The position numbers were made by a program, and so were the translations under genes. A stretch of 64,000 nucleotides of DNA. It comes from Candidatus Finniella inopinata (GTDB lineage: Bacteria; Pseudomonadota; Alphaproteobacteria; Holosporales; Holosporaceae). The notes under the pieces were generated by a model, which was given only the letters and a program-made list of their open reading frames with translations, searched no databases and had not been told where the DNA came from. The stretch spans positions 1 to 64,000 of the forward strand of contig CAMCZV010000004.1 in assembly GCA_945888455.1 (NCBI GenBank), read 5' to 3'. Of the stretch, positions 33,917 to 42,337 are shown in pieces (the first letter of the stretch is position 1; the number at the start of each line of letters is the position of its first letter).

Positions 33917-35056
33917 TCAGCAGGTTAAGGTGCCAGGTGCAAGGTCTTTTTCTGTACGCCCACCTTGGGTGTAGTGATGAATCAGGGTTTTGTTCTGATC
34001 AAAACGCTCTTGGGCACAAGACAGCAATCGCGCAATTAATGCATCGGGGGATATGCCTTCGTGTTGCCACAGCTGAGGATACAGACTGATGGCCGTAAAA
34101 CCAGGCATGGTGTTCAGTTCGTTAATGAAAATGCCGTCTGGTGTCACAAAGAAATCAATGCGTGCCAAACCAGAACACGTCATCACATGAAAGGCCCGCA
34201 GCGCCATGGTGCGTACGCGCTCTTGGGTTTCAGCATCAATGGTGACGGCTGTGACATGAACGTGGGCTTGTTTTTCCTGGAGATCATGGTATTTCGCGTC
34301 ATAGGAATACATTTTATCGGCATTATGAACAATGATTTCCCCCACACCAGAGGCCATGGCGCAGGCATTGCCCAAAATGGCACATTCGACTTCGGCCCCT
34401 GTGATGGCACACTCGATCAGAATGCGATTGGCGTACATCAATGCACGCGTTATCGTTTCATCGTAATCCTTTGCCTGATGGACTTTGGCTATACCGACGG
34501 ATGACCCGGATGTGGCTGGTTTAATCACCAAAACATGGGATTTCAGGTCACGACAGGCCTGTTCATAGGTAGGAATGATGTCCGAACGCGACAGAGCAAT
34601 AAAAGGAACAACGGGCAAGCCATTGGCCAGTAAAATTTGTTTGGTTGCAATTTTATCCATGCATGCGGCTGATGCGAAAATATCGTTACCGACATAGGGC
34701 AGGTTCATATAGTCCAGAAAACCCTGGATGCTGCCATCTTCGCCGCCTGTGCCATGAATGATCGGAAAGACCATGTGAATGGGCTCGCAGATGGTGTCTC
34801 CTATCAAAGCCGTTACCCCTTGATGGTGTCGCAAATAAACAGGATCCCCTTGGTGTTCACCGTCCAAAAATACTGGATATGGGATATGAATCCATTGGCG
34901 ATCGTGGCGCACAATCACCACCAGAATGCGATATTCTGTCTTATCGATGTGTTGTGCAATAAAGCGGGCACTGTTAAGGGAAACCTCATGTTCCACCGAA
35001 AATCCACCACACAACAGTAATATCGTTCTTTTGGATGGGCTGGATGGGTTTGGCAT
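33917..35056 (-). CDS. ddl: D-alanine--D-alanine ligase
   Basis: 379 residues, ATP-grasp enzyme making the D-Ala-D-Ala end of peptidoglycan stems. N-terminal LLLCGGFSVEHEVSLNSA near 13-30, the block VFPIIHGTGGEDGSIQGFL near 95-113, VIKPATSGSSVGIAKV near 173-188, the loop MYSYDAKYHD near 247-256 and INELNTMPGFTAISLYP near 313-329 are all present. Tyr in SYDAKY points to D-Ala-D-Ala rather than D-lactate specificity. It lies just upstream of the PotF-like gene with a 31-base gap. ddl is away from murC/murG here rather than in a dcw cluster. Confidence 0.95.
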   Translation of the reverse strand: MPNPSSPSKRTILLLCGGFSVEHEVSLNSARFIAQHIDKTEYRILVVIVRHDRQWIHIPYPVFLDGEHQGDPVYLRHHQGVTALIGDTICEPIHMVFPIIHGTGGEDGSIQGFLDYMNLPYVGNDIFASAACMDKIATKQILLANGLPVVPFIALSRSDIIPTYEQACRDLKSHVLVIKPATSGSSVGIAKVHQAKDYDETITRALMYANRILIECAITGAEVECAILGNACAMASGVGEIIVHNADKMYSYDAKYHDLQEKQAHVHVTAVTIDAETQERVRTMALRAFHVMTCSGLARIDFFVTPDGIFINELNTMPGFTAISLYPQLWQHEGISPDALIARLLSCAQERFDQNKTLIHHYTQGGRTEKDLAPGTLTC

Positions 35057-35172
35057 AATGCAGAAGGACTATTTTCTTTACTCATAACGGTTTTGCAATG
35101 CTCTGTCTAGGTGTACAGCCCATCATTACCCATTTTATCCAGTTTTCAGGCTTTTTCCCTGAGGCAGGCGTG

Positions 35173-35213
35173 AAAAAAGTCTATATTTTTCATTTTTCCG
35201 TCTAGACTTTTTT
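35173..35213. other. 11-bp inverted repeat upstream of ddl and tRNA-Glu
   Basis: AAAAAAGTCTA and TAGACTTTTTT are separated by 19 bases. The element sits between the divergent ddl start and tRNA-Glu(CUC). As RNA it would be a hairpin ending in a T-run on either strand, so a terminator or an operator are both possible. Confidence 0.4.
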
Positions 35214-35244
35214 GAAAAAATGCGTATCATTAATAAGTGAATAC

Positions 35245-35317
35245 GCCCTCTTCGTCTAGAGGCCTAGGACATCGCCTTCTCAAGGCGGTAACAGGGGTTC
35301 GATTCCCCTAGAGGGTG
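35245..35317 (+). tRNA. tRNA-Glu (anticodon CUC)
   Basis: A 73-base cloverleaf without encoded CCA. The acceptor is GCCCTCT with AGAGGGT, the anticodon loop TTCTCAA (CTC), and the T-arm AGGGG-TTCGATT-CCCCT. Like the UUC gene it has a G1-T72 wobble instead of G-C. Confidence 0.93.
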
Positions 35318-35625
35318 CGTGTTTTCGTAAGTTTTTTGACCTCATTTAAAACTTATGCTTGGCAATAACCGAGAATCAGAAAACTTTCTGTTTTTTGGTT
35401 GTTTCCATAAAAAAACCTGCTGATCCCTTTTCATATCCGCTATTCTTTCATACCCATCTGTTTTTATGCTGTTTTGTTCCAGCCCATGGTCCCCAGCATT
35501 TGGCCATATTTCTCCCTGCATTCGTGGATTTTCCCTTTTTAGTGGTTGTTTTGATGAAATGACAATCTACACTCTGTTTTAAAAATCGGTTAAGATGGGA
35601 AAAATAAACATAAAAAGAGATAGCC
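35318..35625. other. Spacer before gapR
   Basis: No gene or stable structure was identified. The 40 bases ahead of gapR are A-rich and include aaaaagagata, which may provide its ribosome site. A weak -10-like taagat sits at 35592. Confidence 0.35.
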
Positions 35626-35856
35626 ATGTCCGTCAGTCTTGAAAAATTGGAACAATTTGTGGAACGTTTGGAAAATTTAGACGAGCAAAAAGCAGGCATT
35701 ATGGAAGATATCAGCAACACCATGGCCGAGGCCAAGGGCGAAGGCTTTGATGTCAAAATTTTGCGTCAAGTGCTGCGGGTGCGTAAAATGAAGCCCGAAG
35801 AGCGTAACGAACAAGAAGAATTATTGCATTTGTATCTGAGTGCGCTGAGGGGATAG
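35626..35856 (+). CDS. gapR: GapR-family (DUF2312) nucleoid-associated protein
   Basis: 76 residues. GapR binds overtwisted AT-rich DNA ahead of replication forks and transcription in Caulobacter. The family pattern is clear: LEQFVERLENLDEQKAGIMEDI near residues 8-29 in two halves, AEAKGEGFDVKILRQVLRVRKM near 34-55, and PEERNEQEELLHLYLSALRG to the end. Length matches the family. The family is essentially alphaproteobacterial. The next gene starts 3 bases after its stop region. Confidence 0.93.
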   Translation: MSVSLEKLEQFVERLENLDEQKAGIMEDISNTMAEAKGEGFDVKILRQVLRVRKMKPEERNEQEELLHLYLSALRG

Positions 35857-35859
35857 TAG

Positions 35860-36303
35860 GTGGTAAAGAATGATCGTCGCCCCATGCATGATGCTTATAA
35901 AAAAGCCGCCTATGTTGTTTTATCCCTGGGTGCGCACATCGCTTTGCGTCCATCACGCCGTGTTCTCAGCCGGGCATTATTGGTGGACTCTGATCACATT
36001 CTGTTGATGCGTCAATTCGACGGTCTGACCTATAACCTGCCTGGTGGGCATGTGGATGGTGGAGAGAGCATCCAGAACGCCGTGGAACGCGAATATTTTG
36101 AAGAATGTGGTGTTCGATTAAAAGCAGAAAAAGTATTGGGGATTGTAGAGCTGAATTATAAAAAATTTAGGTTTTTAAAAAAACAAACCCTGACTTTTGT
36201 TTGGAAAATGACCCATCTGGGGATGGATGACCAGGTCTATGGTCGTGAATATTTCGAAAAACCAGAATGGGTTCGATTGTCGGATTTGGAAAATTTGGAT
36301 TAA
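35860..36303 (+). CDS. NUDIX hydrolase, C-terminal tail lost by frameshift
   Basis: 147 residues as read. The NUDIX box is perfect: GGHVDGGESIQNAVEREYFEECGV lies near residues 60-83 and fits G-x5-E-x7-REUxEExGU, so pyrophosphohydrolase activity is likely. Substrate unknown. The frame stops at LENLD-TAA. Continuing one frame over gives LRPAILKQWIPEWI and ends in a TAA at 36390-36392, the kind of tail that related NUDIX proteins carry. One missing T in the gattaaga site explains the break. The catalytic part is intact, so the shortened protein could still work. The start is a GTG 3 bases after gapR; an ATG at 35884 is the alternative. Confidence 0.85.
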   Translation: MVKNDRRPMHDAYKKAAYVVLSLGAHIALRPSRRVLSRALLVDSDHILLMRQFDGLTYNLPGGHVDGGESIQNAVEREYFEECGVRLKAEKVLGIVELNYKKFRFLKKQTLTFVWKMTHLGMDDQVYGREYFEKPEWVRLSDLENLD

Positions 36304-36392
36304 GACCGGCGATTTTAAAACAATGGATACCAGAGTGGATTAAAACCGATCAGATCATCTTTCACCCCACGGTTCCCGTTCATTTTTGGTAA
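36304..36392 (+). pseudogene. Detached C-terminal tail of the NUDIX gene
   Basis: About 29 codons in the +1-shifted frame (LRPAILKQWIPEWI ... PTVPVHFW-stop) following the premature stop of the NUDIX gene. Related NUDIX proteins often end in LRPAxLKxxIP, which supports this as formerly attached coding sequence. Confidence 0.6.
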
Positions 36393-36413
36393 AACCCTTA
36401 CAAGGAAGCTGTG

Positions 36414-36863
36414 ATGATTTATCGTCGTTTTTACTTTAACAAGATCATTCGGGATCATTTGCCCCAGATGATAGAGCAAACAGGAATCAACGTCGTGGGT
36501 CATGGGATGAATGGGGATGAGTATGGGCAACGCTTAAAAGCCAAACTGGTCGAAGAAGTGGACGAGGTTTGCACGGCAATAACCCCAAAGGACGTTTCAG
36601 AAGAAATAGGCGATGTCCTAGAGGTTCTAAAAGCCTTGGCCCAACATCATCACCTGGATTTTTCCCAAGTTATCGCATTGGCTGAACAAAAAACCGAGAA
36701 AAAAGGTGGATTTTTCAATCCGCTGTGTATCGATTATATCGAAATACCCGAAAACCATCCCATGCTGGATTATTATATTCAGCGGCCCCAGAGCTATCCC
36801 CAACAAGATCCTATGCAGGCCCCAGGTGGTACAGATCATCCAAAAGATATGGCCCCAGAATAA
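36414..36863 (+). CDS. MazG-like/phosphoribosyl-ATP pyrophosphohydrolase-like protein
   Basis: 149 residues of the all-alpha NTP pyrophosphatase superfamily. It opens with FNKIIRDHLPQMIEQTG, the usual N(K/L)IVRDxIP-type entry of this subfamily. The metal-binding helices are KLVEEVDEVCTA and SEEIGDVLEVLKAL (E-x2-E and E-x2-D patterns), and the family's GGF follows in EKKGGFFNP. These are thought to remove unwanted nucleotides. The C-terminal 35 residues are Pro/Gln-rich. AAGGAAG lies 5 bases before the ATG. Neighbouring NUDIX gene also hydrolyses nucleotide-type substrates, so a house-cleaning pair is plausible. Confidence 0.8.
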   Translation: MIYRRFYFNKIIRDHLPQMIEQTGINVVGHGMNGDEYGQRLKAKLVEEVDEVCTAITPKDVSEEIGDVLEVLKALAQHHHLDFSQVIALAEQKTEKKGGFFNPLCIDYIEIPENHPMLDYYIQRPQSYPQQDPMQAPGGTDHPKDMAPE

Positions 36864-36972
36864 TTACCCCCCAAAATCAGCATATCGTTTCCCCAGAATA
36901 ATCGCCCACTAGGATTACCTGTTAAATGGTGTCCTGCGGTGTTTTTGGGGGCTGTGAATTCTTGCTTTTTAT

Positions 36973-37002
36973 TTGACTCATAAACCCTGATTATGCCATA
37001 AT
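36973..37002 (+). promoter_or_regulatory. Putative sigma-70 promoter of dacB
   Basis: TTGACT at 36973-36978 and CATAAT at 36997-37002 with an 18-base spacer, 34 bases ahead of the dacB start. The spacer and boxes fit the vegetative consensus well. Confidence 0.6.
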
Positions 37003-37035
37003 AATTAGATTAGGATTGGTATACCACATCAGAGC

Positions 37036-38478
37036 ATGTTCAGAGCGCGCCATTGGTTTTCTGCCTCATCTGTTTTTGTGGCGTTGTGCCCACCGTCTTG
37101 GGCACAGCAGAATGCGCCTATGCTTTCTTATACATCAAATGCTCCGTTGCATCAAAAATTATACGACAAAAAGCCTGCTTTTTATGCCTATATTCTGGGT
37201 GATGTCGCTGGGAAACGTGTGGATTGTCATCATGCCGCACAAACCTATGTCACACCAGCCAGTTGTCAAAAAATCATCACAGCCCTGTTGGCTTTTCGCA
37301 TTTTGGGACCACAGTATCGGTATAAAACACAGCTGTTTGTTTCTAAAAAGGGTGGTCACATCAACAGTGCTCGGATTTGTTTTTCTGGTGATCCATTATT
37401 AACGTCCGTGCAATTAGAAACCCTTCTGAAACCATTAGAAAAAAAGCACATTCAAGGGGGCATTGTTTTGGATTGCTCCGGGTTCCAAACCCCAGAATAT
37501 TCCAATGATTGGATGATTGGGGATATGGGGTCAAACCATTCGTGCCCTGTATCTGCTGCAAATATTGATCATAATTGGATCAAAGTGCGGATCAAACGCC
37601 ATGCCAATACCACACGCTGTATGGTAACCAATACCGAGGAAATCCCCATCGTTGCCACAATTAATGTTCACAAAAACCCCACAACAATAAAACTATGGTG
37701 GAATAACCATCATCTTTGTGCCTCTGGATATTTAAACGATTCAGAGCCGGAAAAAATATATACCCGATCCCCAAAAACTTTAACCCCCTATCTTTTGAAT
37801 AAAGTACAAAAAGTCATTACTAAATTAGGGATAACGGGTCAGATTCAATTGATCAATCGTTTAAACCATCAAGATTGTAAAAAAAGAGAAGCTCTGCTTT
37901 CTGTGGTATATTCTAAAAAACTGGTTGAGGTATTAGGGCCCGCATTTAAAACGTCTGACAATTTGGTGTTTGACGCACTGTACCTAACCATATTACACAA
38001 CAGTTCACCCCATGCCATAGTCGATTGGGGCTGTGGAGATCCTATTATCAAAGCATTGCTGAAAAAATACTTTGATTTGGATATGAAAGGGGCTCTTTTT
38101 GTGGATGGTTCTGGGTTATCCCGATACAACCGTATTCAACCAGCACAGTTATGGCAAGTATTAAAAGCAGGATATGGTATGCCTGCATTTATGCATGCCT
38201 TTGCTCATCCCGGAGAAAAAAATAGCACCTTGGCTAAACGTACCATTTTACCCAAAGGCGTTAGAGCTAAAACAGGTCATTTGTTGGGTATCAGCACTTT
38301 GTGTGGCTATGCATGGGATGGCACCAAAGGACCACGATCTCTGCCTAAAGCCTTTGTTTTTGTGGCTCAAGGATATAATGGTAACAGAAAAGAGGTGCAA
38401 CCCATTATTGATTCATTTTTAAAGGATCAATTAGAAAACCCCATCACAACCACGGTCAATCTAATACCAAATCCGTAG
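37036..38478 (+). CDS. dacB: D-alanyl-D-alanine carboxypeptidase/endopeptidase, PBP4 (S13) family
   Basis: 480 residues with a signal peptide ending near AWA-Q. The three penicillin-binding motifs are present: SxxK as SCQK in TPASCQKIITALLAF near residues 74-88, SDN in KTSDNLVFDALY near 310-321, and KTG in VRAKTGHLLGIST near 413-425. Such enzymes cut D-Ala-D-Ala ends and peptide cross-bridges in the periplasm. Its 3' end overlaps the convergent murI by 23 bases. Confidence 0.93.
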   Translation: MFRARHWFSASSVFVALCPPSWAQQNAPMLSYTSNAPLHQKLYDKKPAFYAYILGDVAGKRVDCHHAAQTYVTPASCQKIITALLAFRILGPQYRYKTQLFVSKKGGHINSARICFSGDPLLTSVQLETLLKPLEKKHIQGGIVLDCSGFQTPEYSNDWMIGDMGSNHSCPVSAANIDHNWIKVRIKRHANTTRCMVTNTEEIPIVATINVHKNPTTIKLWWNNHHLCASGYLNDSEPEKIYTRSPKTLTPYLLNKVQKVITKLGITGQIQLINRLNHQDCKKREALLSVVYSKKLVEVLGPAFKTSDNLVFDALYLTILHNSSPHAIVDWGCGDPIIKALLKKYFDLDMKGALFVDGSGLSRYNRIQPAQLWQVLKAGYGMPAFMHAFAHPGEKNSTLAKRTILPKGVRAKTGHLLGISTLCGYAWDGTKGPRSLPKAFVFVAQGYNGNRKEVQPIIDSFLKDQLENPITTTVNLIPNP

Positions 38479-39343
38479 GCGTGCTGGTGACTAGATTGGG
38501 CCAGTGTTTGGCCAATTGTTCAGGGCCTTGCTGTGTACCCGTATGATAAAAGCACACCCGTGGCGGTGTATTCCCTCTGGCAACAGGGCCAGAGGGAGAT
38601 AGAACCTCAACCACCGCTGTGGCCACGTGTTCTGCTGGATCCATGCGCAGAATATTCGGTACATCATGTTCCGATAACCAAGGTTCTATCAAGGGATAAT
38701 GGGTGCACCCATACACCAGCATATCCACAGGATGGCGCACAAAGGATTCAAAAACGTGGGATTGCAGATATCTTATCGCACCCCGATCATTACACGATTC
38801 AATAAATCCAGCCAACAGAGGACACGCCACAGGGTAAATGGGTAAATCAAAACCACGGGACTGAAGGGCAAAAGCCAAGGTTCCTTTTTGGATGCTGAGC
38901 GCTGTGGCCAGAATGGCAATGCCGTTTTTCCACTGTTTTCTGTGGGGATGTTTCAGGATTCCATCCAGTGTGGGCTGCAGCATTGTGACAATGGGCGTGG
39001 CAATGCCTGTTGTATGTTCTGCCTTTAACACGGAAGAACTGGTATGACAGGCGGCCACCACCAATGATACGCCGTGTGTCTCCATCCAACGTACGATTGT
39101 TTTACTGCGCTGTACGATATCGTCCTCTGTTCGATTGCCATAGGGGGCGTGACCGAAATCCGCCAAATACAGAAAATCGTGCTGGGGCAAGGCAGAGCAC
39201 AGTGATTTTAATACGGTTAACCCGCCAATACCACTGTCAAAAATACCGATCATTGGTTGGACACTTTGTGCAGATTGATCATTGTTCTTCAACACACACG
39301 ACCCAGATCGGGGGGACGTTTTTTGAAACATCCCATACATCAT
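38456..39343 (-). CDS. murI: Glutamate racemase
   Basis: 295 residues. It makes D-glutamate for peptidoglycan. The first catalytic region is GIFDSGIGGLTVLKSL near 33-48. The first catalytic Cys lies in AACHTSSS near residue 99; the usual form is ACNTAS, so Asn is replaced by His. The second Cys is in VYGCTHYPLI near 213. The ATG overlaps the greA stop as ATGA, which supports this long start and coupling; the internal Met at residue 31 matches many homologs' starts. It converges on dacB. Confidence 0.92.
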   Translation of the reverse strand: MMYGMFQKTSPRSGSCVLKNNDQSAQSVQPMIGIFDSGIGGLTVLKSLCSALPQHDFLYLADFGHAPYGNRTEDDIVQRSKTIVRWMETHGVSLVVAACHTSSSVLKAEHTTGIATPIVTMLQPTLDGILKHPHRKQWKNGIAILATALSIQKGTLAFALQSRGFDLPIYPVACPLLAGFIESCNDRGAIRYLQSHVFESFVRHPVDMLVYGCTHYPLIEPWLSEHDVPNILRMDPAEHVATAVVEVLSPSGPVARGNTPPRVCFYHTGTQQGPEQLAKHWPNLVTSTPTDLVLD

Positions 39344-39828
39344 GTTTCTGAACCAAAATGGGCTTTGTATTCAACTTTTTCAACGATATAATGCTTTTCG
39401 CCGCCAGGTGTGGATAACTCGATGCTGGCACCTTCTTCTTTACCAATTAATTCCCTGGCCAATGCCGAATCAATGGCAATTTTCTTTTGTGCCAAATCGG
39501 CCTCATCTATACCCACAATTTGATAGGTCGATGATTTTATTTTATCCTCGTCATACAATGTGACAATGGCACCGAACACAATTTTCGGACCAGACAATGT
39601 GGCCACATCGATGACATTGGCATTGTTGATTTTGTGCTCTAATTGGCGAATGCGATCTTCGATATGACGCTGTTTTTCTTTGGCCGCATGATACTCTGCA
39701 TTTTCAGATAAATCCCCATATTGACGTGCGCGCGCAATATCCTCGATCACCGCCGGACGATCTATGGTTAAAAGGGATTGGAGCTCTTTTTGCAGCTGAC
39801 TCAAGCCGCGTGGTGTCATAGGTATCAT
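39340..39828 (-). CDS. greA: Transcription elongation factor GreA
   Basis: 162 residues. It rescues backtracked RNA polymerase by stimulating transcript cleavage. The N-terminal coiled coil carries the acidic tip in ARQYGDLSENAEYHAAKE near residues 34-51, where D39/E42-type residues are present. The C-terminal FKBP-like domain contains YQIVGIDEADLAQKKIAIDS and ALARELIGKEEGASI. Head gene of a greA-murI pair. Confidence 0.95.
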   Translation of the reverse strand: MIPMTPRGLSQLQKELQSLLTIDRPAVIEDIARARQYGDLSENAEYHAAKEKQRHIEDRIRQLEHKINNANVIDVATLSGPKIVFGAIVTLYDEDKIKSSTYQIVGIDEADLAQKKIAIDSALARELIGKEEGASIELSTPGGEKHYIVEKVEYKAHFGSET

Positions 39829-39979
39829 GGTTAAAAATCACTTTTGTCGATAAAGTTATGATTATACAAAAAATTTAGGAAAATATAAAGAAGAAAATGT
39901 TTTTTGAAAAAATTCACCATGGTTTTAAAAAATGGACGATATGGATTTTCTTTATGGCATGTGTGCGTTTACGGGACAA

Positions 39980-41290
39980 TCATGGGGTGTTCTTGGGCAA
40001 AGATGCTGCTGTTTTTTCTGCGATAAAGGTTCGTGAAAATAAATAGGGGATTAGGGACAGTGCAGGCAACCCAGATAACGCGGCGACCCCCATTAATGTG
40101 GACCAACCAAATTCTTGGGCCAACCAACCAGAGCGCGCGGAAATGATCTTCATCCCAAGATCGGATAAAGCACTGAATAATGCCAATTGCGTCATGATGT
40201 TGCCCCCCTGACAACACAGCAATTGAAATGAGAATATGGTGATGGTTGACCATCCTTTGGTGGTTTGCTCTAAAAAATAAGCCATTTTTAACAAGGATTC
40301 GGGCCACCAGGGCAACCCAGAGTACAGACTGGATAGGTACAGCAATCCACCTGCACAGCCATGCACGATAAGTCCTAAAGTTAATGCCCTGCGATAACCT
40401 AAATAGCGAATACAGGCTCCGGCAGCCACACCCCCTGCTATGGTTCCGAACAAACCACAGGTTTTTAAATAGGCTAAACTGATTTTGGTTAATCCTGTAT
40501 CCAAAAGAAAATATTCTCTTTGTGGGTCAATCCATCCATCTTGTAATCGATAAATGATTAAAAACAGGATGACGATCATGCTGCCGCGTAAACCTAACCA
40601 GTCTTGAATAGAGGACCAAAATCCAAATTTTTTAGACGACGTTTCAGGGGCCGATTGGGCTGTATTTAAAAATCCAAAAAGGGGGCTGTACCCTATAAAT
40701 AGAATGCTGGCCATTAGAATAATGCCTATGCACAAATAAATCATTGGCCAGGACATTCCCAAAAAGCTGGCACGCAAAGCCAAATTGGATGTCAGCATAA
40801 TGCCCACACGGTATCCCGTTACACAACTGTTTTCACTCCATCCCCACAAGGATTTTGAAACCGCATCCATTTGAGACGCAATAATCAGCGCATCATAGCT
40901 GGCGCGTGCCATGGTCATGATCACGAGAATGGCCAAAAAAGTTAGGCCAAAAAAAGGTATGGCACTCAATCCTAAAATACTGCATACGAACACACCCAAA
41001 GCCACCAGAATCCAGGCGCGACGCCCCGCCCATGGACCAAAGGCAAGGGCAACAGAAAACAAAGGTGCCCACAAAAATTTCAAAGGATGTAAGATTTCAA
41101 TGCCATTCAACCAGTCCAATTGTTTGGGCAATACCCCCATATCGCGAGACCACAATCGAATCAAAACATCGCCCGTATCATAAATAATGCCGCCGATTAG
41201 ACCGAGTAAAAACAAGGCCAATAAGGGCCACCAATGGTTGTTTTTCTCGCTGGTATTGGAATCGCGTTGGGGGCGTTTTATGAAAAGCAT
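39980..41290 (-). CDS. AmpG-like MFS transporter (muropeptide permease family)
   Basis: 436 residues with about twelve hydrophobic segments. It resembles AmpG-type permeases: LPKQLDWLNGIEILHPLKFLWAPL in the N-terminal region (split over residues 55-78), MTMARASYDALII near 125, and YRLQDGWIDPQREYFLLDTG near 245-264, similar to the AmpG seventh-helix region. AmpG brings anhydromuropeptides back into the cytoplasm. Substrate is inferred from family; with PBP4, RlpA and NlpC/P60 in the same window, wall recycling makes sense. It overlaps ubiE by 13 bases and lies downstream of it. Confidence 0.75.
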   Translation of the reverse strand: MLFIKRPQRDSNTSEKNNHWWPLLALFLLGLIGGIIYDTGDVLIRLWSRDMGVLPKQLDWLNGIEILHPLKFLWAPLFSVALAFGPWAGRRAWILVALGVFVCSILGLSAIPFFGLTFLAILVIMTMARASYDALIIASQMDAVSKSLWGWSENSCVTGYRVGIMLTSNLALRASFLGMSWPMIYLCIGIILMASILFIGYSPLFGFLNTAQSAPETSSKKFGFWSSIQDWLGLRGSMIVILFLIIYRLQDGWIDPQREYFLLDTGLTKISLAYLKTCGLFGTIAGGVAAGACIRYLGYRRALTLGLIVHGCAGGLLYLSSLYSGLPWWPESLLKMAYFLEQTTKGWSTITIFSFQLLCCQGGNIMTQLALFSALSDLGMKIISARSGWLAQEFGWSTLMGVAALSGLPALSLIPYLFSRTFIAEKTAASLPKNTP

Positions 41291-42003
41291 TTTACACCTC
41301 TGGTTATGGATACAATGCCATGAGATAAGGGTTGATAGGTTACATTTACAAATCCAGCATCACAGATTTCTTGTAAGAATACATCTTTGACCGGAAAGGA
41401 TCGAATGCTGTCGGCCAAATAGGCATACGGTTCTGCCTGACCGATGATGGTGTTGCCCAAAACAGGTAATACATTCAAATAGGCATCAAAGGCAGAGGCC
41501 ATCCATGGGCTTTCTGGGTGGGCAAATTCCAAGCACCACCATTCCCCACCTGGAACCAACAGATCATAGGCCTGTTTCAGGGATTTACAGCGATCATCCG
41601 TATTGCGCAGGCCAAAAGAAATGGTATACAGGTCAATGCTGTGATGGGGCAGGGATACGTGTTCAGCCGATTCTTGACGCCATTGTATGGATTGATCTAG
41701 CAATCGGTATTGTGCAATGGATAATAATTCTGGGTTCGGATCGATAAAAACAGGGGAAATGGGAATGCTTTTTTCTGTACAGCGTTCTAAAACCAGGGCA
41801 CCGATATCGCCGCTGCCGCAGGCCATATCCACATAAATCCAGGGATCATTTTTTGAATTGTTTGAATTAAAAAGGGGCAATTGATCCACGAAAACCCGTT
41901 TCCACACATGGTGTAACCCCAAACTCATCACATCATTCATTCGATCATAGGATGGCGCAATGGATGAAAATAAGGCGTTGATGGACGAAAAGGTGGTTTT
42001 CAT
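41278..42003 (-). CDS. ubiE: Ubiquinone/menaquinone C-methyltransferase UbiE
   Basis: 241 residues. It methylates the ring in ubiquinone synthesis using SAM. Family blocks are FSSIAPSYDRMNDVMSLGLH near residues 12-31, YVDMACGSGDIGALVLE near 57-73 (a variant of the usual DVAGGTGDIA), TISFGLRNTDDR near 126-137 and VPGGEWWCLEF near 150-160. It begins the ubiE-ampG-like transcript. Its ATG overlaps the stop of a possible 61-codon upstream frame (42000-42185). Confidence 0.93.
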   Translation of the reverse strand: MKTTFSSINALFSSIAPSYDRMNDVMSLGLHHVWKRVFVDQLPLFNSNNSKNDPWIYVDMACGSGDIGALVLERCTEKSIPISPVFIDPNPELLSIAQYRLLDQSIQWRQESAEHVSLPHHSIDLYTISFGLRNTDDRCKSLKQAYDLLVPGGEWWCLEFAHPESPWMASAFDAYLNVLPVLGNTIIGQAEPYAYLADSIRSFPVKDVFLQEICDAGFVNVTYQPLSHGIVSITRGVKCFS

Positions 42004-42038
42004 AGGGCAGGGTGATGTTGTGTGGTCAAAAGGGCAAT

Positions 42039-42163
42039 CATGCCAAAGGCGCCAATATGCACACTGATCATATACCTTATTGTATGGTTTGTAAAAATCG
42101 TCATGCCAAAGGCGCCAATATGCACACTGATCATATACCTTATTGTATGGTTTGTAAAAATCG
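42039..42163. repeat. 63-bp tandem duplication upstream of ubiE
   Basis: Bases 42039-42101 and 42102-42163 are identical apart from the last position. The unit starts catgccaaaggcgccaatat and ends ggtttgtaaaaatcg. Its length is 21 codons, so any frame through it is preserved. On the minus strand it lies in a 61-codon frame whose TGA overlaps the ubiE ATG as ATGA, which could be a leader peptide; coding is unproven. Confidence 0.9.
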
Positions 42164-42337
42164 ATATATTCAGTCTTTGGTCCATAAGGGAATGTATGGA
42201 CCGCCGTTTTTACACCTCTGGTGCAATGCTCTCACGGGATTCATTGTCTTTGACCTTTTGTAACAGGAGCAGTATTCTTGGGATAAATGGCGGTATCCCA
42301 GTGTATCGCAACGCCATATCACAGCCACAGAGACCCT

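Noticed and set aside
42039-42163. CRISPR-like direct repeat
   Set aside because: There are only two adjoining 63-bp units without spacers, so it is a tandem duplication.
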